Positions 28,112 to 36,621 of a DNA stretch of 64,000 nt are shown here, piece after piece. The translations under genes were made by a program, and so were the position numbers. The notes below the pieces were generated by a model. It made no database searches and had not been told where the DNA came from. It saw nothing but the letters and a program-made list of their open reading frames with translations. Origin of the DNA: Catenulispora sp. MAP5-51 (GTDB lineage: Bacteria; Actinomycetota; Actinomycetes; Streptomycetales; Catenulisporaceae); the NCBI RefSeq assembly GCF_041261205.1, contig NZ_JBGCCH010000006.1:186001-250000 (forward strand). The letters run 5' to 3'. The stretch's first letter is position 1. Every line of letters starts with the position of its first letter.

Positions 28112-28876
28112 GTGAAGGAAACCAATAAGGAAACCGACACGGCGGCGGTTCCTTCGCGTTCTGAAAAGAACCGCAGGGTTCTGCTCAAGCTTTCCGGCGA
28201 GGTGTTCGGCGGCGGGCAGATCGGCGTGGACCCGGAAGTCGTCAAGAGCATCGCCAAGGAGATCGCGGACGTCGTCTCCGAGGGCGGCGTCGAGGTCGCG
28301 GTCGTGGTCGGCGGCGGCAACTTCTTCCGCGGCGCGGAGCTGTCCCAGCACGGCATGGAGCGCTCCCGCGCGGACTACATGGGCATGCTGGGCACGGTCA
28401 TGAACTGCCTGGCGCTTCAGGACTTCCTGGAGAAGCTGGGCATCCCCACCCGGGTGCAGAGCGCGATCACCATGAGCCAGGTCGCCGAGCCCTACATCCC
28501 GCGCCGCGCGATCCGGCACTTGGAGAAGGGCCGCGTGGTGATCTTCGGCGCGGGCGCCGGCATGCCGTACTTCTCCACCGACACCACCGCCGCGCAGCGC
28601 GCGCTGGAGATCCACGCCGAGTCCATCCTGATGGCCAAGCAGGGGACCGACGGCGTGTACGACTCCGACCCGAACAAGAACCCGGACGCGGTCAAGTACG
28701 ACACGCTGTCCTACGACGAGTTCCTGGCGCGCAATCTGAAGATCGCGGACGCCACCTCGGTCTCCCTGTGCCGGGACAACGGCATGCCGATCGTGGTGTT
28801 CGGCCTGCAGTTGGGCAACATCGCGCGGGCCATCCGCGGGGAGAAGCTCGGGACCGTCATCGGACCGGCGCACTGA
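28112..28876 (+). CDS. pyrH: UMP kinase
   Basis: Phosphorylates UMP to UDP with ATP; bacterial hexameric type of the amino acid kinase fold. The 254-residue protein has [24 protein letters not shown], the central [18 protein letters not shown] and [13 protein letters not shown]. The first 20 residues ([19 protein letters not shown]) are a variable leader. GTG 28112 has GAAGGAG upstream. Confidence 0.97.
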   Translation: MKETNKETDTAAVPSRSEKNRRVLLKLSGEVFGGGQIGVDPEVVKSIAKEIADVVSEGGVEVAVVVGGGNFFRGAELSQHGMERSRADYMGMLGTVMNCLALQDFLEKLGIPTRVQSAITMSQVAEPYIPRRAIRHLEKGRVVIFGAGAGMPYFSTDTTAAQRALEIHAESILMAKQGTDGVYDSDPNKNPDAVKYDTLSYDEFLARNLKIADATSVSLCRDNGMPIVVFGLQLGNIARAIRGEKLGTVIGPAH

Positions 28877-28982
28877 GCCCGACCGCGCACCGTTTCGGTA
28901 CGGCCGACCGCGAACGCACTAAGCTGCGCTTGAGCTTTGTCGTGGACACAGCAGAGCGCGAAGACTTCTAGGGAGCCCCCAA

Positions 28983-29540
28983 GTGATCGATGAGACCCTC
29001 CTCGACGCCGAGGAGAAGATGGACAAGGCCGTCGAGGTCGCCAAGGAGGATCTGTCGGGGGTCCGCACCGGCCGAGCCAACCCGGCGATGTTCAGCAAGC
29101 TGACCGCCGAGTACTACGGCGCCGCCACTCCGCTGAGCCAGATGGCCTCCTTCCAGGTCCAGGACGCGCGCATGGTGGTCATCTCCCCGTATGACAAGAC
29201 GGCGCTGGCCGCGATCGAGCGCTCGATCCGCGACAGCGACCTGGGTGTGAACCCGACCAACGACGGCCAGATCATCCGCGTGGTGTTCCCGCAGCTCACC
29301 GAGGAGCGCCGCAAGGAGTACATCAAGGTGGCCCGCGCCAAGGGCGAGGACGCCAAGATCTCCATCCGCAACATCCGCCGGCATGCCAAGGAGACCCTGG
29401 ACAAGCTGGCCAAGGACGGCGAGGCCGGCGAGGACGACGTGCGCCGCGCCGAGAAGCACCTGGACGAGCTGACGCAGAAGCACACCGCGCAGATCGACGA
29501 GATGCTCAAGCACAAGGAATCCGAGCTGCTGGAGGTCTGA
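28983..29540 (+). CDS. frr: Ribosome recycling factor
   Basis: Splits post-termination ribosomes with EF-G. 185 residues, the family length. [27 protein letters not shown] is present (read as two blocks around residue 20), as are the ISPYDK and GNPVNDG-like [12 protein letters not shown] motifs. GTG 28983 has AGGGAG upstream. Follows pyrH in the conserved order; cdsA comes 174 bp later. Confidence 0.97.
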   Translation: MIDETLLDAEEKMDKAVEVAKEDLSGVRTGRANPAMFSKLTAEYYGAATPLSQMASFQVQDARMVVISPYDKTALAAIERSIRDSDLGVNPTNDGQIIRVVFPQLTEERRKEYIKVARAKGEDAKISIRNIRRHAKETLDKLAKDGEAGEDDVRRAEKHLDELTQKHTAQIDEMLKHKESELLEV

Positions 29541-29714
29541 GCCCTCAGGGGCTCGGGGCTTCCACCCGGCGGCCAGGCAGGCACTCCGACGTAGAGCACG
29601 GACCGGCGGCTATGATCGCTGCCGGTCCGTCGCGTTTTCTCACCGAGTTCACGCGGTGAGGGCGGCGGAGTTCACGAGGGGCGAGTAGGGGCGAGTAGGG
29701 GATGGTGCGGGCGC

Positions 29715-30833
29715 ATGGCATCCACGCAGACCAGGCGCGGTGAGGCCCAGGCCCCCGGCGAGGGGCCGGGAGGCGGCGGCGCCGGGCGCTCCGGCGCCGG
29801 TGCGCGGGGCTCCGGCGGACCTGGTGGCCCCGGTGGCCCTGGCGGACCTGCCGGCCCGGGCGGCTACGGCGGGCCCAGCGGCCCAAGCGGCCCCAACGGT
29901 CCCGGTTCCGGCGCGGGCGGTTACGGCGGCCCTGGCGGCCCCAACGGTCCCGGTCCCGGTTCCGGCGCACGCGGCGCGGGCGGCGGCAACCCCGGCAACG
30001 CGGGCGCGGCCCCGGGCAAGCCCTCCGGCCGGGCCGGGCGCAACCTGCCGGCCGCCATCGGCGTCGGCGTGGGCCTGGGCGCGGTGCTGCTCGGCACGCT
30101 CTTCCTGCGAGGCGCGTTCGCGGTGGTCGTCGCGATCGCGGTGGTGATAGGCGTCCGCGAACTGGCGCAGGCGATGGGCACCCGGGACATCCGAGTGCCA
30201 TGGCCGCCGATCGCCGTCGGCGGGCTGGGCATGATCGCCGGCTCCTGGTTCGGCGGCCCGACCGCGATGGTCGCGGTGCTGGCCATGACCGCGCTGGCGG
30301 TGCTGGTCTGGCGGATGGCCGAGGGCGCGGACGGCTTCCTGCGCGACGCCACCGCGGGCCTGTTCACCCTGGTCTACGTCCCGATGCTGGCCTCGTTCGC
30401 GGTGCTGATGCTGGCCCAGGACAACGGCTACAAGCGCGTCATCCTGTTCCTGTTGCTCCCGATCGCCAACGACACCGGCGGGTACGCCACCGGCGTCTTC
30501 TTCGGCAAGCACAAGCTGGCGCCGAAGATCTCGCCCGGCAAGACCTGGGAGGGCCTGGCCGGCTCGCTGATCGTGACCGCCGCGGTGGGCGCCGTGGGGA
30601 TCACGCAGATGCTCGACGGCAAGGTCTGGCAGGGCGTCCTGCTCGGCATCGCGGGGGTGGCCGCGGCCACGCTCGGCGACCTCGTCGAGTCCGTGATCAA
30701 GCGCGACCTCGGGATCAAGGACATGGGGAACCTGCTCCCCGGCCACGGCGGCATCATGGACCGGCTGGACTCGATGCTGGCCACCGTTCCGGTGGCGTGG
30801 CTGCTGCTGAGCTTGTTCCTCGGCTGGAAGTAG
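29715..30833 (+). CDS. cdsA: Phosphatidate cytidylyltransferase with collagen-like N-terminal tail
   Basis: Makes CDP-diacylglycerol from phosphatidic acid and CTP in the membrane. A 372-residue protein with about eight membrane segments from residue 108 on and the C-terminal signature IKRDLGIKDMGNLLPGHGG followed by DRLD. Residues 1-107 form a Gly/Pro-rich low-complexity tail with GGPGGPGG and GPSGPSGPNGP repeats, unusual in length. ATG 29715 is used; a later start would be needed to remove the tail but no ribosome binding site supports one. Confidence 0.94.
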   Translation: MASTQTRRGEAQAPGEGPGGGGAGRSGAGARGSGGPGGPGGPGGPAGPGGYGGPSGPSGPNGPGSGAGGYGGPGGPNGPGPGSGARGAGGGNPGNAGAAPGKPSGRAGRNLPAAIGVGVGLGAVLLGTLFLRGAFAVVVAIAVVIGVRELAQAMGTRDIRVPWPPIAVGGLGMIAGSWFGGPTAMVAVLAMTALAVLVWRMAEGADGFLRDATAGLFTLVYVPMLASFAVLMLAQDNGYKRVILFLLLPIANDTGGYATGVFFGKHKLAPKISPGKTWEGLAGSLIVTAAVGAVGITQMLDGKVWQGVLLGIAGVAAATLGDLVESVIKRDLGIKDMGNLLPGHGGIMDRLDSMLATVPVAWLLLSLFLGWK

Positions 30834-30865
30834 CGGCTCTGATACGGAGCTATATAGAACGGCAT

Positions 30866-30920
30866 AGCGCGGCGGCCCTGCGCGATATCCCTATAGGGAA
30901 TCGCACAGGGCCGCCGCGCT
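30866..30920. terminator. Bidirectional terminator between cdsA and the hydrolase gene
   Basis: Two 15-nt arms (30866-30880, 30906-30920; AGCGCGGCGGCCCTG) are perfect complements, and the inner part GCGAT/ATCGC and CCCT/AGGG extends the stem. It sits between two convergent genes. Confidence 0.85.
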
Positions 30921-30937
30921 ATTAGAGAAGAACTCCA

Positions 30938-31729
30938 TTAAGCGGCGAGCACCGCGGCGACCGCTGTAGCGGCTTCGACTGCCAGAACCGCTTCGACAAA
31001 GCCCGCCGGATTGTCCAGCGTGATGTTGTGGCCGCAATCCGGCACCGCCATGACATGGACGCCTGCGGCGGCCAGCTCATCGGCCCCCGCCAGGTCGCCG
31101 TCGGCGTGCGGGTAGAGGTAGGCCCGGGGGATGTCCAGGGTCTTCAGGATCGCGCGTCCCTCGAACTTCACCAGGTCCGCCGCGCTGCGATACAGGGCCA
31201 CCGCGCCGGCCAGCCGCATCGTCGCGCGCCACCCCGGGTTCACGCGCTCCAGCGTCTCCTCGTAGCCGCCCCCGAGCAGGAACACGGTCTCGCCGTACCG
31301 TGCGATCTGCGAGGAACCGGGGCGCGGGATCTCCGGCGCCGGATCCAGGTTCGAGTCGATCAGCACCAGGCTCGCGACCAGGTCTGGATGTCTGAGTGCC
31401 AGCACGATCGCGACGGAGCCGCCCATGCTGTGCGCGAGCACCTGCGCGCCGGACACGCCGGCTTCCCGCAGCGCGGTCGCGACCCAGTCGGCGTGCTCCA
31501 CCAGCGCGTAGTCGGCGTCGACGGGGCGGTCGCTGATCCCGAAGCCGAGCAGGTCCAGCAGCAGCGAGCGCCGCCCGCGCAGGCCGTCGCTCGCGGCGAC
31601 CTCGGCGAAGCAGTGGCTGGAGCTGCCGCCGAGGCCGTGGAGGAAGACGCGGGCCGGCTCGGCCCCGGGCAGCTCGGTCCAGCGGATGGCGGAGCCGTCG
31701 GCGCGGACTTCGGCAGTGTGCAGCGTCAT
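30938..31729 (-). CDS. Alpha/beta hydrolase
   Basis: A 263-residue soluble hydrolase with the oxyanion motif FLHGLGGSS, nucleophile elbow AHSMGGS, an acidic residue near LIDSNLDP and the C-terminal catalytic His in PDCGHNITLDNP. Substrate unknown; esterase or lactonase activity is plausible. ATG 31729 has AGAGGG upstream. Divergent from a PadR gene with several palindromic operator sites between them, so it is the probable PadR target. Confidence 0.88.
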   Translation of the reverse strand: MTLHTAEVRADGSAIRWTELPGAEPARVFLHGLGGSSSHCFAEVAASDGLRGRRSLLLDLLGFGISDRPVDADYALVEHADWVATALREAGVSGAQVLAHSMGGSVAIVLALRHPDLVASLVLIDSNLDPAPEIPRPGSSQIARYGETVFLLGGGYEETLERVNPGWRATMRLAGAVALYRSAADLVKFEGRAILKTLDIPRAYLYPHADGDLAGADELAAAGVHVMAVPDCGHNITLDNPAGFVEAVLAVEAATAVAAVLAA

Positions 31730-31748
31730 GGTGGATGCCCTCTCGTGT

Positions 31749-31822
31749 GGATACCTCCACGCCGAGATATATCGGCACCGAGGTATAGCGGCAGGGAGAA
31801 GATACCTCGGTGCCGAGGTATC
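31749..31822. promoter_or_regulatory. PadR operator cluster
   Basis: A perfect 22-bp palindrome at 31801-31822 (GATACCTCGG, then TG, then its reverse complement). A weaker copy is centred near 31776 (GATATATCGG, CA, CCGAGGTATA), and a third degenerate half-matched copy lies near 31750-31770. All are between the divergent hydrolase and PadR genes, consistent with repression of both by PadR. Confidence 0.75.
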
Positions 31823-31830
31823 CTCAACCC

Positions 31831-32379
31831 GTGTTGGAGTTCGCGATCCTCGGCTTCCTGTTCGAGTCCCGGCTGCACGGCTATGAGCTGCGCAAGCGCC
31901 TGGCCGCGCTCACCGGGCACGTTCGGCCGATCGCCGACGGCACGCTCTACCCCGCGATCAAGCGCCTGCTGGAAGGCGGCCTGCTGATCAAGGAGCTGGA
32001 ATCGGGGGTCGCCGCGCCCCGGCACATGCTGGAGCTGACCGACGCCGGCCGGGTCAAACTGCTGCGCCTGCTGGCCGCGCCCGAGGACGTCTTCATCACC
32101 GACGAGAACCACTGGTTCTGCCTGCTGGCGTTCCTGCGCCACCTCGACGACCCGGCGGCGCAGGCCGCGGTACTGCGGCGCCGCCTGGAGTTCCTGAGCG
32201 CCCCGGCGAGCTTCTTCTATGAGGGCGACCGTGCGCTCAGCGCCGAGGACGTCGACGATCCGTTCCGTCAGGGCATGCTGCGCATCGCGCGTGTGACCAG
32301 TAGCACCGAACTGGAGTGGCTGAACGCGACCATCGGGGAGCTCGATGAACAGAGCGGGTACGGCGGCGTGGGAAACTAG
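31831..32379 (+). CDS. PadR-family transcriptional regulator
   Basis: A 182-residue regulator. The winged helix (1-80: [36 protein letters not shown]) is standard PadR, followed by a helical dimerisation domain. GTG 31831 is chosen since GTG 31810 lies inside the perfect operator and would add PRYPQPV, which is not family sequence. It probably represses itself and the divergent hydrolase gene and is released by a small phenolic or hydrophobic compound. Confidence 0.9.
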   Translation: MLEFAILGFLFESRLHGYELRKRLAALTGHVRPIADGTLYPAIKRLLEGGLLIKELESGVAAPRHMLELTDAGRVKLLRLLAAPEDVFITDENHWFCLLAFLRHLDDPAAQAAVLRRRLEFLSAPASFFYEGDRALSAEDVDDPFRQGMLRIARVTSSTELEWLNATIGELDEQSGYGGVGN

Positions 32380-32386
32380 TAACACT

Positions 32387-33544
32387 ATGTCTTCCCAAGC
32401 TCCCGAAACGCCCGCCGTCGACGTCACCATCGCGCCGAAGCCGCCGCGCCCCGGCGAGCTGACCTTCACCTCCCCGCGCCGGGCCAAGCCGCCGCGCCAC
32501 CTGGCCGACCTCACCTCGGCCGAGCGCAAGAAGGCGCTGGCCGAGCTCGGCCACCAGGGCTTCCGCGCGGCGCAGATCTCCAAGCACTACTTCGGCCACC
32601 TCGCCGACGACCCGGCCGAGTGGACCGACGTCCCGGCCGCCAAGCGCGAGGAGCTGGCCGGAATCCTCACCCCGAAGCTGCTCACCCCGATCCGCGAGCA
32701 GACGGCCGACAGCGGCACCACCCGCAAGACCCTGTGGCGCCTGTTCGACGGCGCGACGGTCGAGTCGGTGCTGATGCGCTACCGCGACCGCACCACGATG
32801 TGCGTGTCCTCACAGGCCGGCTGCGGCATGAACTGCCCGTTCTGCGCCACCGGCCAGGCCGGCCTGACCCGGAACATGTCCACCGGCGAGATCGTCGAGC
32901 AGGTCGTGGCCGGTGCCCGGGCGATGGCCCGCGGCGAGGTCCCCGGCGGCCCGGGCCGGGTCTCCAACGTCGTGTTCATGGGCATGGGCGAGCCGATGGC
33001 CAACTACAAGGCGGTGATCGGCGCTGTGCGGAGGCTGACCGAGCCGGTGCCGGACGGCTTGGGCCTGTCCGCGCGCCACATCACGGTCTCCACCGTCGGC
33101 CTGGTCCCGGCGATCGAGAAGCTGACCGCCGAGGCGATCCCGGTGACGCTGGCCGTCTCCCTGCACGCCCCGGACGACGAGCTGCGCGACACCCTGGTCC
33201 CGGTGAACACCCGCTGGAACATCTCCGAGGTGCTCGACGCCGCCTGGCGCTACGCCTCGGTCACCAAGCGCCGGGTCTCCATCGAGTACGCGCTCATCAA
33301 GGACATCAACGACCAGGCCTGGCGCGCCGACCGCCTGGGGCGCATGCTCCGCAACAAGCTGGCGCACGTGAACCTGATCCCGCTGAACCCGACCCCGGGC
33401 TCGAAGTGGACCGCCTCGCGGCCGCAGGACGAGGCCGAGTTCGTCCGCAGGCTGACGGAGTGGGGTGTACCGGTGACGGTGCGCGATACCCGCGGCCGCG
33501 ACATCGACGGGGCTTGCGGCCAGCTCGCGGCAGCGGTGAAGTAG
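32387..33544 (+). CDS. rlmN: 23S rRNA/tRNA adenine-C2 methyltransferase RlmN
   Basis: Radical SAM enzyme that methylates A2503 of 23S rRNA and A37 of tRNAs. A 385-residue protein with the CxxxCxxC cluster motif Cys146, Cys150, Cys153 (CGMNCPFC), [21 protein letters not shown] and the C-terminal catalytic Cys in DGACGQLA. The ATG at 32387 is preferred to ATG 32345, which overlaps the PadR gene and adds 14 unrelated residues. Closes the conserved streptomycete block that begins at ffh. Confidence 0.95.
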   Translation: MSSQAPETPAVDVTIAPKPPRPGELTFTSPRRAKPPRHLADLTSAERKKALAELGHQGFRAAQISKHYFGHLADDPAEWTDVPAAKREELAGILTPKLLTPIREQTADSGTTRKTLWRLFDGATVESVLMRYRDRTTMCVSSQAGCGMNCPFCATGQAGLTRNMSTGEIVEQVVAGARAMARGEVPGGPGRVSNVVFMGMGEPMANYKAVIGAVRRLTEPVPDGLGLSARHITVSTVGLVPAIEKLTAEAIPVTLAVSLHAPDDELRDTLVPVNTRWNISEVLDAAWRYASVTKRRVSIEYALIKDINDQAWRADRLGRMLRNKLAHVNLIPLNPTPGSKWTASRPQDEAEFVRRLTEWGVPVTVRDTRGRDIDGACGQLAAAVK

Positions 33545-33575
33545 GGCCCTACACCGCGCCAACGGGGGAGGACCC

Positions 33576-33986
33576 ATGCCGCCGATCGGATTCCACCATG
33601 TCGAGATCTGGGTGGAGGACCTGCAGGCGGTCGAGGCCTCCTGGTCCTGGCTGCTCGGCGAGCTCGGCTGGGAGCTCTACCAGAACTGGCCCGAGGGCCG
33701 GAGCTGGCGGATCGGCGGCGCGTACCTGGTCGTCGAGCAGTCCTCGGCGGTCCGGCCGGGGCTGCCGTACGACCGGATGCGGCCCGGCCTGAACCACCTG
33801 GCGGTGCACGCGCCGGACGAGACCACCGTGGACCGGATCCAGGCCTTGGGCCCGGCGCACGGCTGGCAGCACCTGTTCGCCGACGTGTACCCGCACGCCG
33901 GGGGACCGGAGCACTACGCGGCCTACCTCACCGACGCCGCCGGTTTCGAGGTCGAGGTGGTGGCGCCGGAGGCGGCCGCGGGATAG
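33576..33986 (+). CDS. VOC (glyoxalase/bleomycin-resistance) family protein
   Basis: A 136-residue single-domain VOC protein: two beta-alpha-beta-beta-beta modules with FHHVEIWVEDL at the start, a metal-ligand-type His in LNHLAVHAPD and the Glu in GFEVEVVAP. ATG 33576 has GGGGGAGG 4 nt ahead. Enzyme activity unassigned; such proteins act as lyases, isomerases or drug-binding proteins. An oxidoreductase gene follows 10 bp downstream. Confidence 0.85.
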   Translation: MPPIGFHHVEIWVEDLQAVEASWSWLLGELGWELYQNWPEGRSWRIGGAYLVVEQSSAVRPGLPYDRMRPGLNHLAVHAPDETTVDRIQALGPAHGWQHLFADVYPHAGGPEHYAAYLTDAAGFEVEVVAPEAAAG

Positions 33987-33996
33987 CGTCCGCCGC

Positions 33997-34695
33997 ATGG
34001 CCAGCGAGCGGAAGAAGATCATTGTTTTCGGTGCCGGAGGCCGCGCCGGCAAGGCCGTCGTGGAGGAGTCGCTGCGCCGGGGGCACGGCGTGGTCGGCGT
34101 CGTCCGGGATCCGGCCCGGTATCCGGGATTGGCAGAGCTCGGCGACGACGTCAGCGTCGTCGCCGGCGATCTGACCGACGCGGCCGGCGTCGCCTCGGTG
34201 TGCGACGGTGTGTCCGGCGAGGTCGCGGCGGTGGTCAACGCCGTGACCCCGTTCACCGCCCCGCCGGAGTCGTTCGACGATTTCGACCCCGACTACTACG
34301 TGGGCCTGGTGCGGAACCTCAGTCAGGTGGCCGCGGACCGGGCCTGCAGGGCGGTCGACATCGGCCTGTTCGCGTTGCTGAGAACGGGTGACGTGCGCCT
34401 GTTCCAGGACGAGGTGGTCTTCCCCGCCTTCCTGCGACCCTTCGCCGTGGCCCGGCTGCGCGGGCTGAACGCGTGGGGGGACCAGGCCGAATGCGTGGAC
34501 TGGCTCGTCCTCACGCCGCCGCCCCGCCTGTCGCCGGACACCCCGCCGACCGGTCGCTACCGTCTCGCGGACGACGCCTTCGACTCCGAGGCCACGGCGC
34601 CTCTGTCCTACAACGACCTGGCGCTCGCGGTGCTGGACCAGATCCAGACGCCGACCGTCCACCGGTGCCAGGCCGCCGTTTACGGCGTCGCCTAG
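33997..34695 (+). CDS. NAD(P)H-binding oxidoreductase (NmrA/SDR-like)
   Basis: A 232-residue Rossmann protein with the GAGGRAGKAVVEESLRRGH nucleotide-binding start (residues about 12-30), a VVAGDLTDAAGV segment and a C-terminal part like the YwnB/YhfK group (LRTGDVRLFQDEVVFPAF). Lacks the YxxxK of classical SDRs, as is usual for this group. Probably co-transcribed with the VOC gene. Confidence 0.8.
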   Translation: MASERKKIIVFGAGGRAGKAVVEESLRRGHGVVGVVRDPARYPGLAELGDDVSVVAGDLTDAAGVASVCDGVSGEVAAVVNAVTPFTAPPESFDDFDPDYYVGLVRNLSQVAADRACRAVDIGLFALLRTGDVRLFQDEVVFPAFLRPFAVARLRGLNAWGDQAECVDWLVLTPPPRLSPDTPPTGRYRLADDAFDSEATAPLSYNDLALAVLDQIQTPTVHRCQAAVYGVA

Positions 34696-34798
34696 ATCTG
34701 TCACCGCGGCAGCGCACGTCAATGCCCTGAATGAAGATTCCTTAAAGAAGATCTTGTCAAAGTCATTGCGCTCCCGGCCTCAGGGTGCTTCGATTCTC

Positions 34799-34817
34799 GT
34801 TAGGAAAGTTTACTGAC
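34799..34817 (+). promoter_or_regulatory. Palindromic element ahead of the chitosanase-like gene
   Basis: GTTAGGAAAGTTTACTGAC differs at two positions from the symmetrical GTTAGGAAAGTTTCCTAAC. It lies 22 bp before the start of a secreted polysaccharidase-like gene. I infer it is a regulatory site; similar palindromes precede many extracellular enzyme genes in actinomycetes. Confidence 0.5.
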
Positions 34818-34839
34818 GAAAGATGGAGGCCCCCACCCC

Positions 34840-35643
34840 ATGCCATCGATCCGTATGCGCGTAGCTCTGGGATCCGTCGGAGCTCTCGCACTCGCCACCC
34901 AGTTCGCCGTCGCGAACGCGCACGCCGCGGTTCCGCACGCCGCCGCGGCCCCGCACTCCGTGACCGCGGACGCCGCCTCGCCGGCGACCACGTACACGGC
35001 CGCCGAGGTCCTGGCCGACATCAAGAAGAACTCCACGACCTCGACCAAGGTCAACAGCAAGCCCCACATCAACACCATGACGCGGGCGATGAACGTCAAC
35101 GTGTACCAGCCCACGGCGGGCGTCTTCACGTACACCTCGAGCATGGCCATCGACGACGACGGCAGCGACCCGGATCCGGATCCGGACCACCAGGGCGACA
35201 CGACCTTCCAGGACAGCTCGGGCAAGCAGCTGGCCGCGCACCACGTGCCGTACTTCGTCCTCGGCGACGACTGCTGGGACAAGAAGACCCCGTGCCCGCA
35301 CTTCTTCTACAAGGAGCACGGCATCTCGGGCCGCCAGTTCGCGCTGGTCTTCTACAAGAGCAAGGTCATCGGCGCCATCTTCGGCGACACCCAGACCGGG
35401 AACGACCAGACCACCTCGGACAACGACTCCCGTGAGCTCGGCGAGGCGTCGGTGAAGGCGGCCTCCCTGCTCGGCATCCCGAGCAGCGGCACCACCGGCG
35501 GCGTGGACAACGGCGTGACCGTGGTGATCCTGTCCGGCAAGAGCTGGGTCGTGAACGGCACCAACGCCCAGCTGAACAACAACGCCCAGGCCCTGGTCCA
35601 GAAGGCTCTGAACCAGCTCGGCACGGCGATGGCGGGCAGCTGA
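34840..35643 (+). CDS. Secreted GH75 chitosanase-like protein
   Basis: A 267-residue exported protein: signal peptide (1-29, ending ANAHAA), a linker, then a GH75-type domain (about 85-260) with VPYFVLGDDCW, FALVFYKSKVIGAIFGD, RELGEASVKAASLLGIP and TTGGVDNGVTVVI. The likely acid pair is Asp183 and Glu202, at the positions of the catalytic residues of fungal-type GH75 chitosanases. A DPDPDPD run (109-116) may bind calcium. Ribosome binding site GGAGG is at 34825-34829. A strong terminator follows. Probably degrades chitosan in the mycelial environment. Confidence 0.78.
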   Translation: MPSIRMRVALGSVGALALATQFAVANAHAAVPHAAAAPHSVTADAASPATTYTAAEVLADIKKNSTTSTKVNSKPHINTMTRAMNVNVYQPTAGVFTYTSSMAIDDDGSDPDPDPDHQGDTTFQDSSGKQLAAHHVPYFVLGDDCWDKKTPCPHFFYKEHGISGRQFALVFYKSKVIGAIFGDTQTGNDQTTSDNDSRELGEASVKAASLLGIPSSGTTGGVDNGVTVVILSGKSWVVNGTNAQLNNNAQALVQKALNQLGTAMAGS

Positions 35644-35695
35644 CGGTCCCGGACGGCTGATCGTCCCGGACGCCCCCCACAGTCCGAAGACATCG

Positions 35696-35735
35696 CGGCG
35701 CCGGCCGGCGGGTCACCACCCGCCGGCCGGCGCCG
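35696..35735. terminator. Bidirectional terminator, 18-bp stem
   Basis: CGGCGCCGGCCGGCGGGT (35696-35713) pairs perfectly with 35718-35735 across the loop CACC. It separates the chitosanase-like gene from the convergent ABC permease gene. Confidence 0.85.
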
Positions 35736-35762
35736 GTGCCGTTCTGTGCTGGTCTGTGAATC

Positions 35763-35794
35763 TCAGGCGTCGCGCTTCTCAGGCGTCGCGCTTC
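35763..35794. repeat. 16-bp tandem duplication at the permease stop codon
   Basis: TCAGGCGTCGCGCTTC occurs twice back to back (35763-35778, 35779-35794). The second copy encodes the last residues KRDA and the stop of the permease (minus strand); the first repeats them just past the stop codon. Confidence 0.85.
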
Positions 35795-36621
35795 TCGAAC
35801 AGCAGCGCGCCGACGATCAGCAGCACCACGACCTCGATCAGAAACACCGTGAACCCGGTCCACGGCGCGAAGGCTTTGTCCGCGTGGCGGTTCGTCTCGC
35901 CGAAGGACGTCACCTGGCCGCCGGCGTTGCCCGGCATCACCTTGAACAGCCAGCGGCCGACCGAGCCGGGGATGAGCTGGACCAGGTTGCCGATGATGAA
36001 GATCAGGGCCAGGCCGATGGTGATGGCGCCGGCGGTGTGCCGGAGCAGGAAGCCCATCGCCAGGCCGAAGACCGCCAGCCCGGACAGGTACAGCGCGCTG
36101 CCGAAGATCGCGCGGGTGGCTCCGGGGTAGGACATGTTCACCCCGACGTGCTTGGCCCGCAGCGGGATGTTGCCGAGGTAGAAGCACAGGAACGCGGTGA
36201 CCAGGCCGACGACGAACACGATGACGGCCAGCAGGATCGCCTTGGCCACCAGGATCTCGGTGCGGCGCGGCATCGCGGTCAGCGTGGTGCGGATGCCGCC
36301 GGTCGAGTACTCGGCGCTGATCGTCATCACGCCCAGGACGTAGGCCGCGATCTGGCCGACGAAGGCCAGGCCGACCAGGACGATGTCGGCGGAGTCGGGC
36401 TTGCCGGCCGCCAGGTCCTTGGCGTAGGAGTTCGCCGCGGCCAGGCAGATCAGGAACGTGATGGCCGCCGAGCCGGCGAACAGCGTGACCAGGGTCCAGA
36501 AGGTCGAGCGGACGGTGCGGATCTTCAGCCACTCGCTGGAGATCACGTTGCCGAAGCCGGCGCGGCCCTCGATGGCGGGGCCGGGGCCGGGGCGCGCGGC
36601 TGTCGCGGGTGCGGCGGTCAT
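35779..36621 (-). CDS. ABC-2 type transporter permease
   Basis: A 280-residue membrane protein with six predicted membrane segments (about 41-62, 80-102, 128-150, 171-190, 196-217, 256-275) and the Glu-Trp-Leu-Lys entry helix SEWLKIRTVRSTFWTL typical of ABC-2 permeases that partner a separate ATPase. The ATG at 36621 overlaps the stop of the upstream ATPase (ATGA). Probably exports a hydrophobic compound or lipid; the substrate is unknown. Confidence 0.88.
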   Translation of the reverse strand: MTAAPATAARPGPGPAIEGRAGFGNVISSEWLKIRTVRSTFWTLVTLFAGSAAITFLICLAAANSYAKDLAAGKPDSADIVLVGLAFVGQIAAYVLGVMTISAEYSTGGIRTTLTAMPRRTEILVAKAILLAVIVFVVGLVTAFLCFYLGNIPLRAKHVGVNMSYPGATRAIFGSALYLSGLAVFGLAMGFLLRHTAGAITIGLALIFIIGNLVQLIPGSVGRWLFKVMPGNAGGQVTSFGETNRHADKAFAPWTGFTVFLIEVVVLLIVGALLFEKRDA

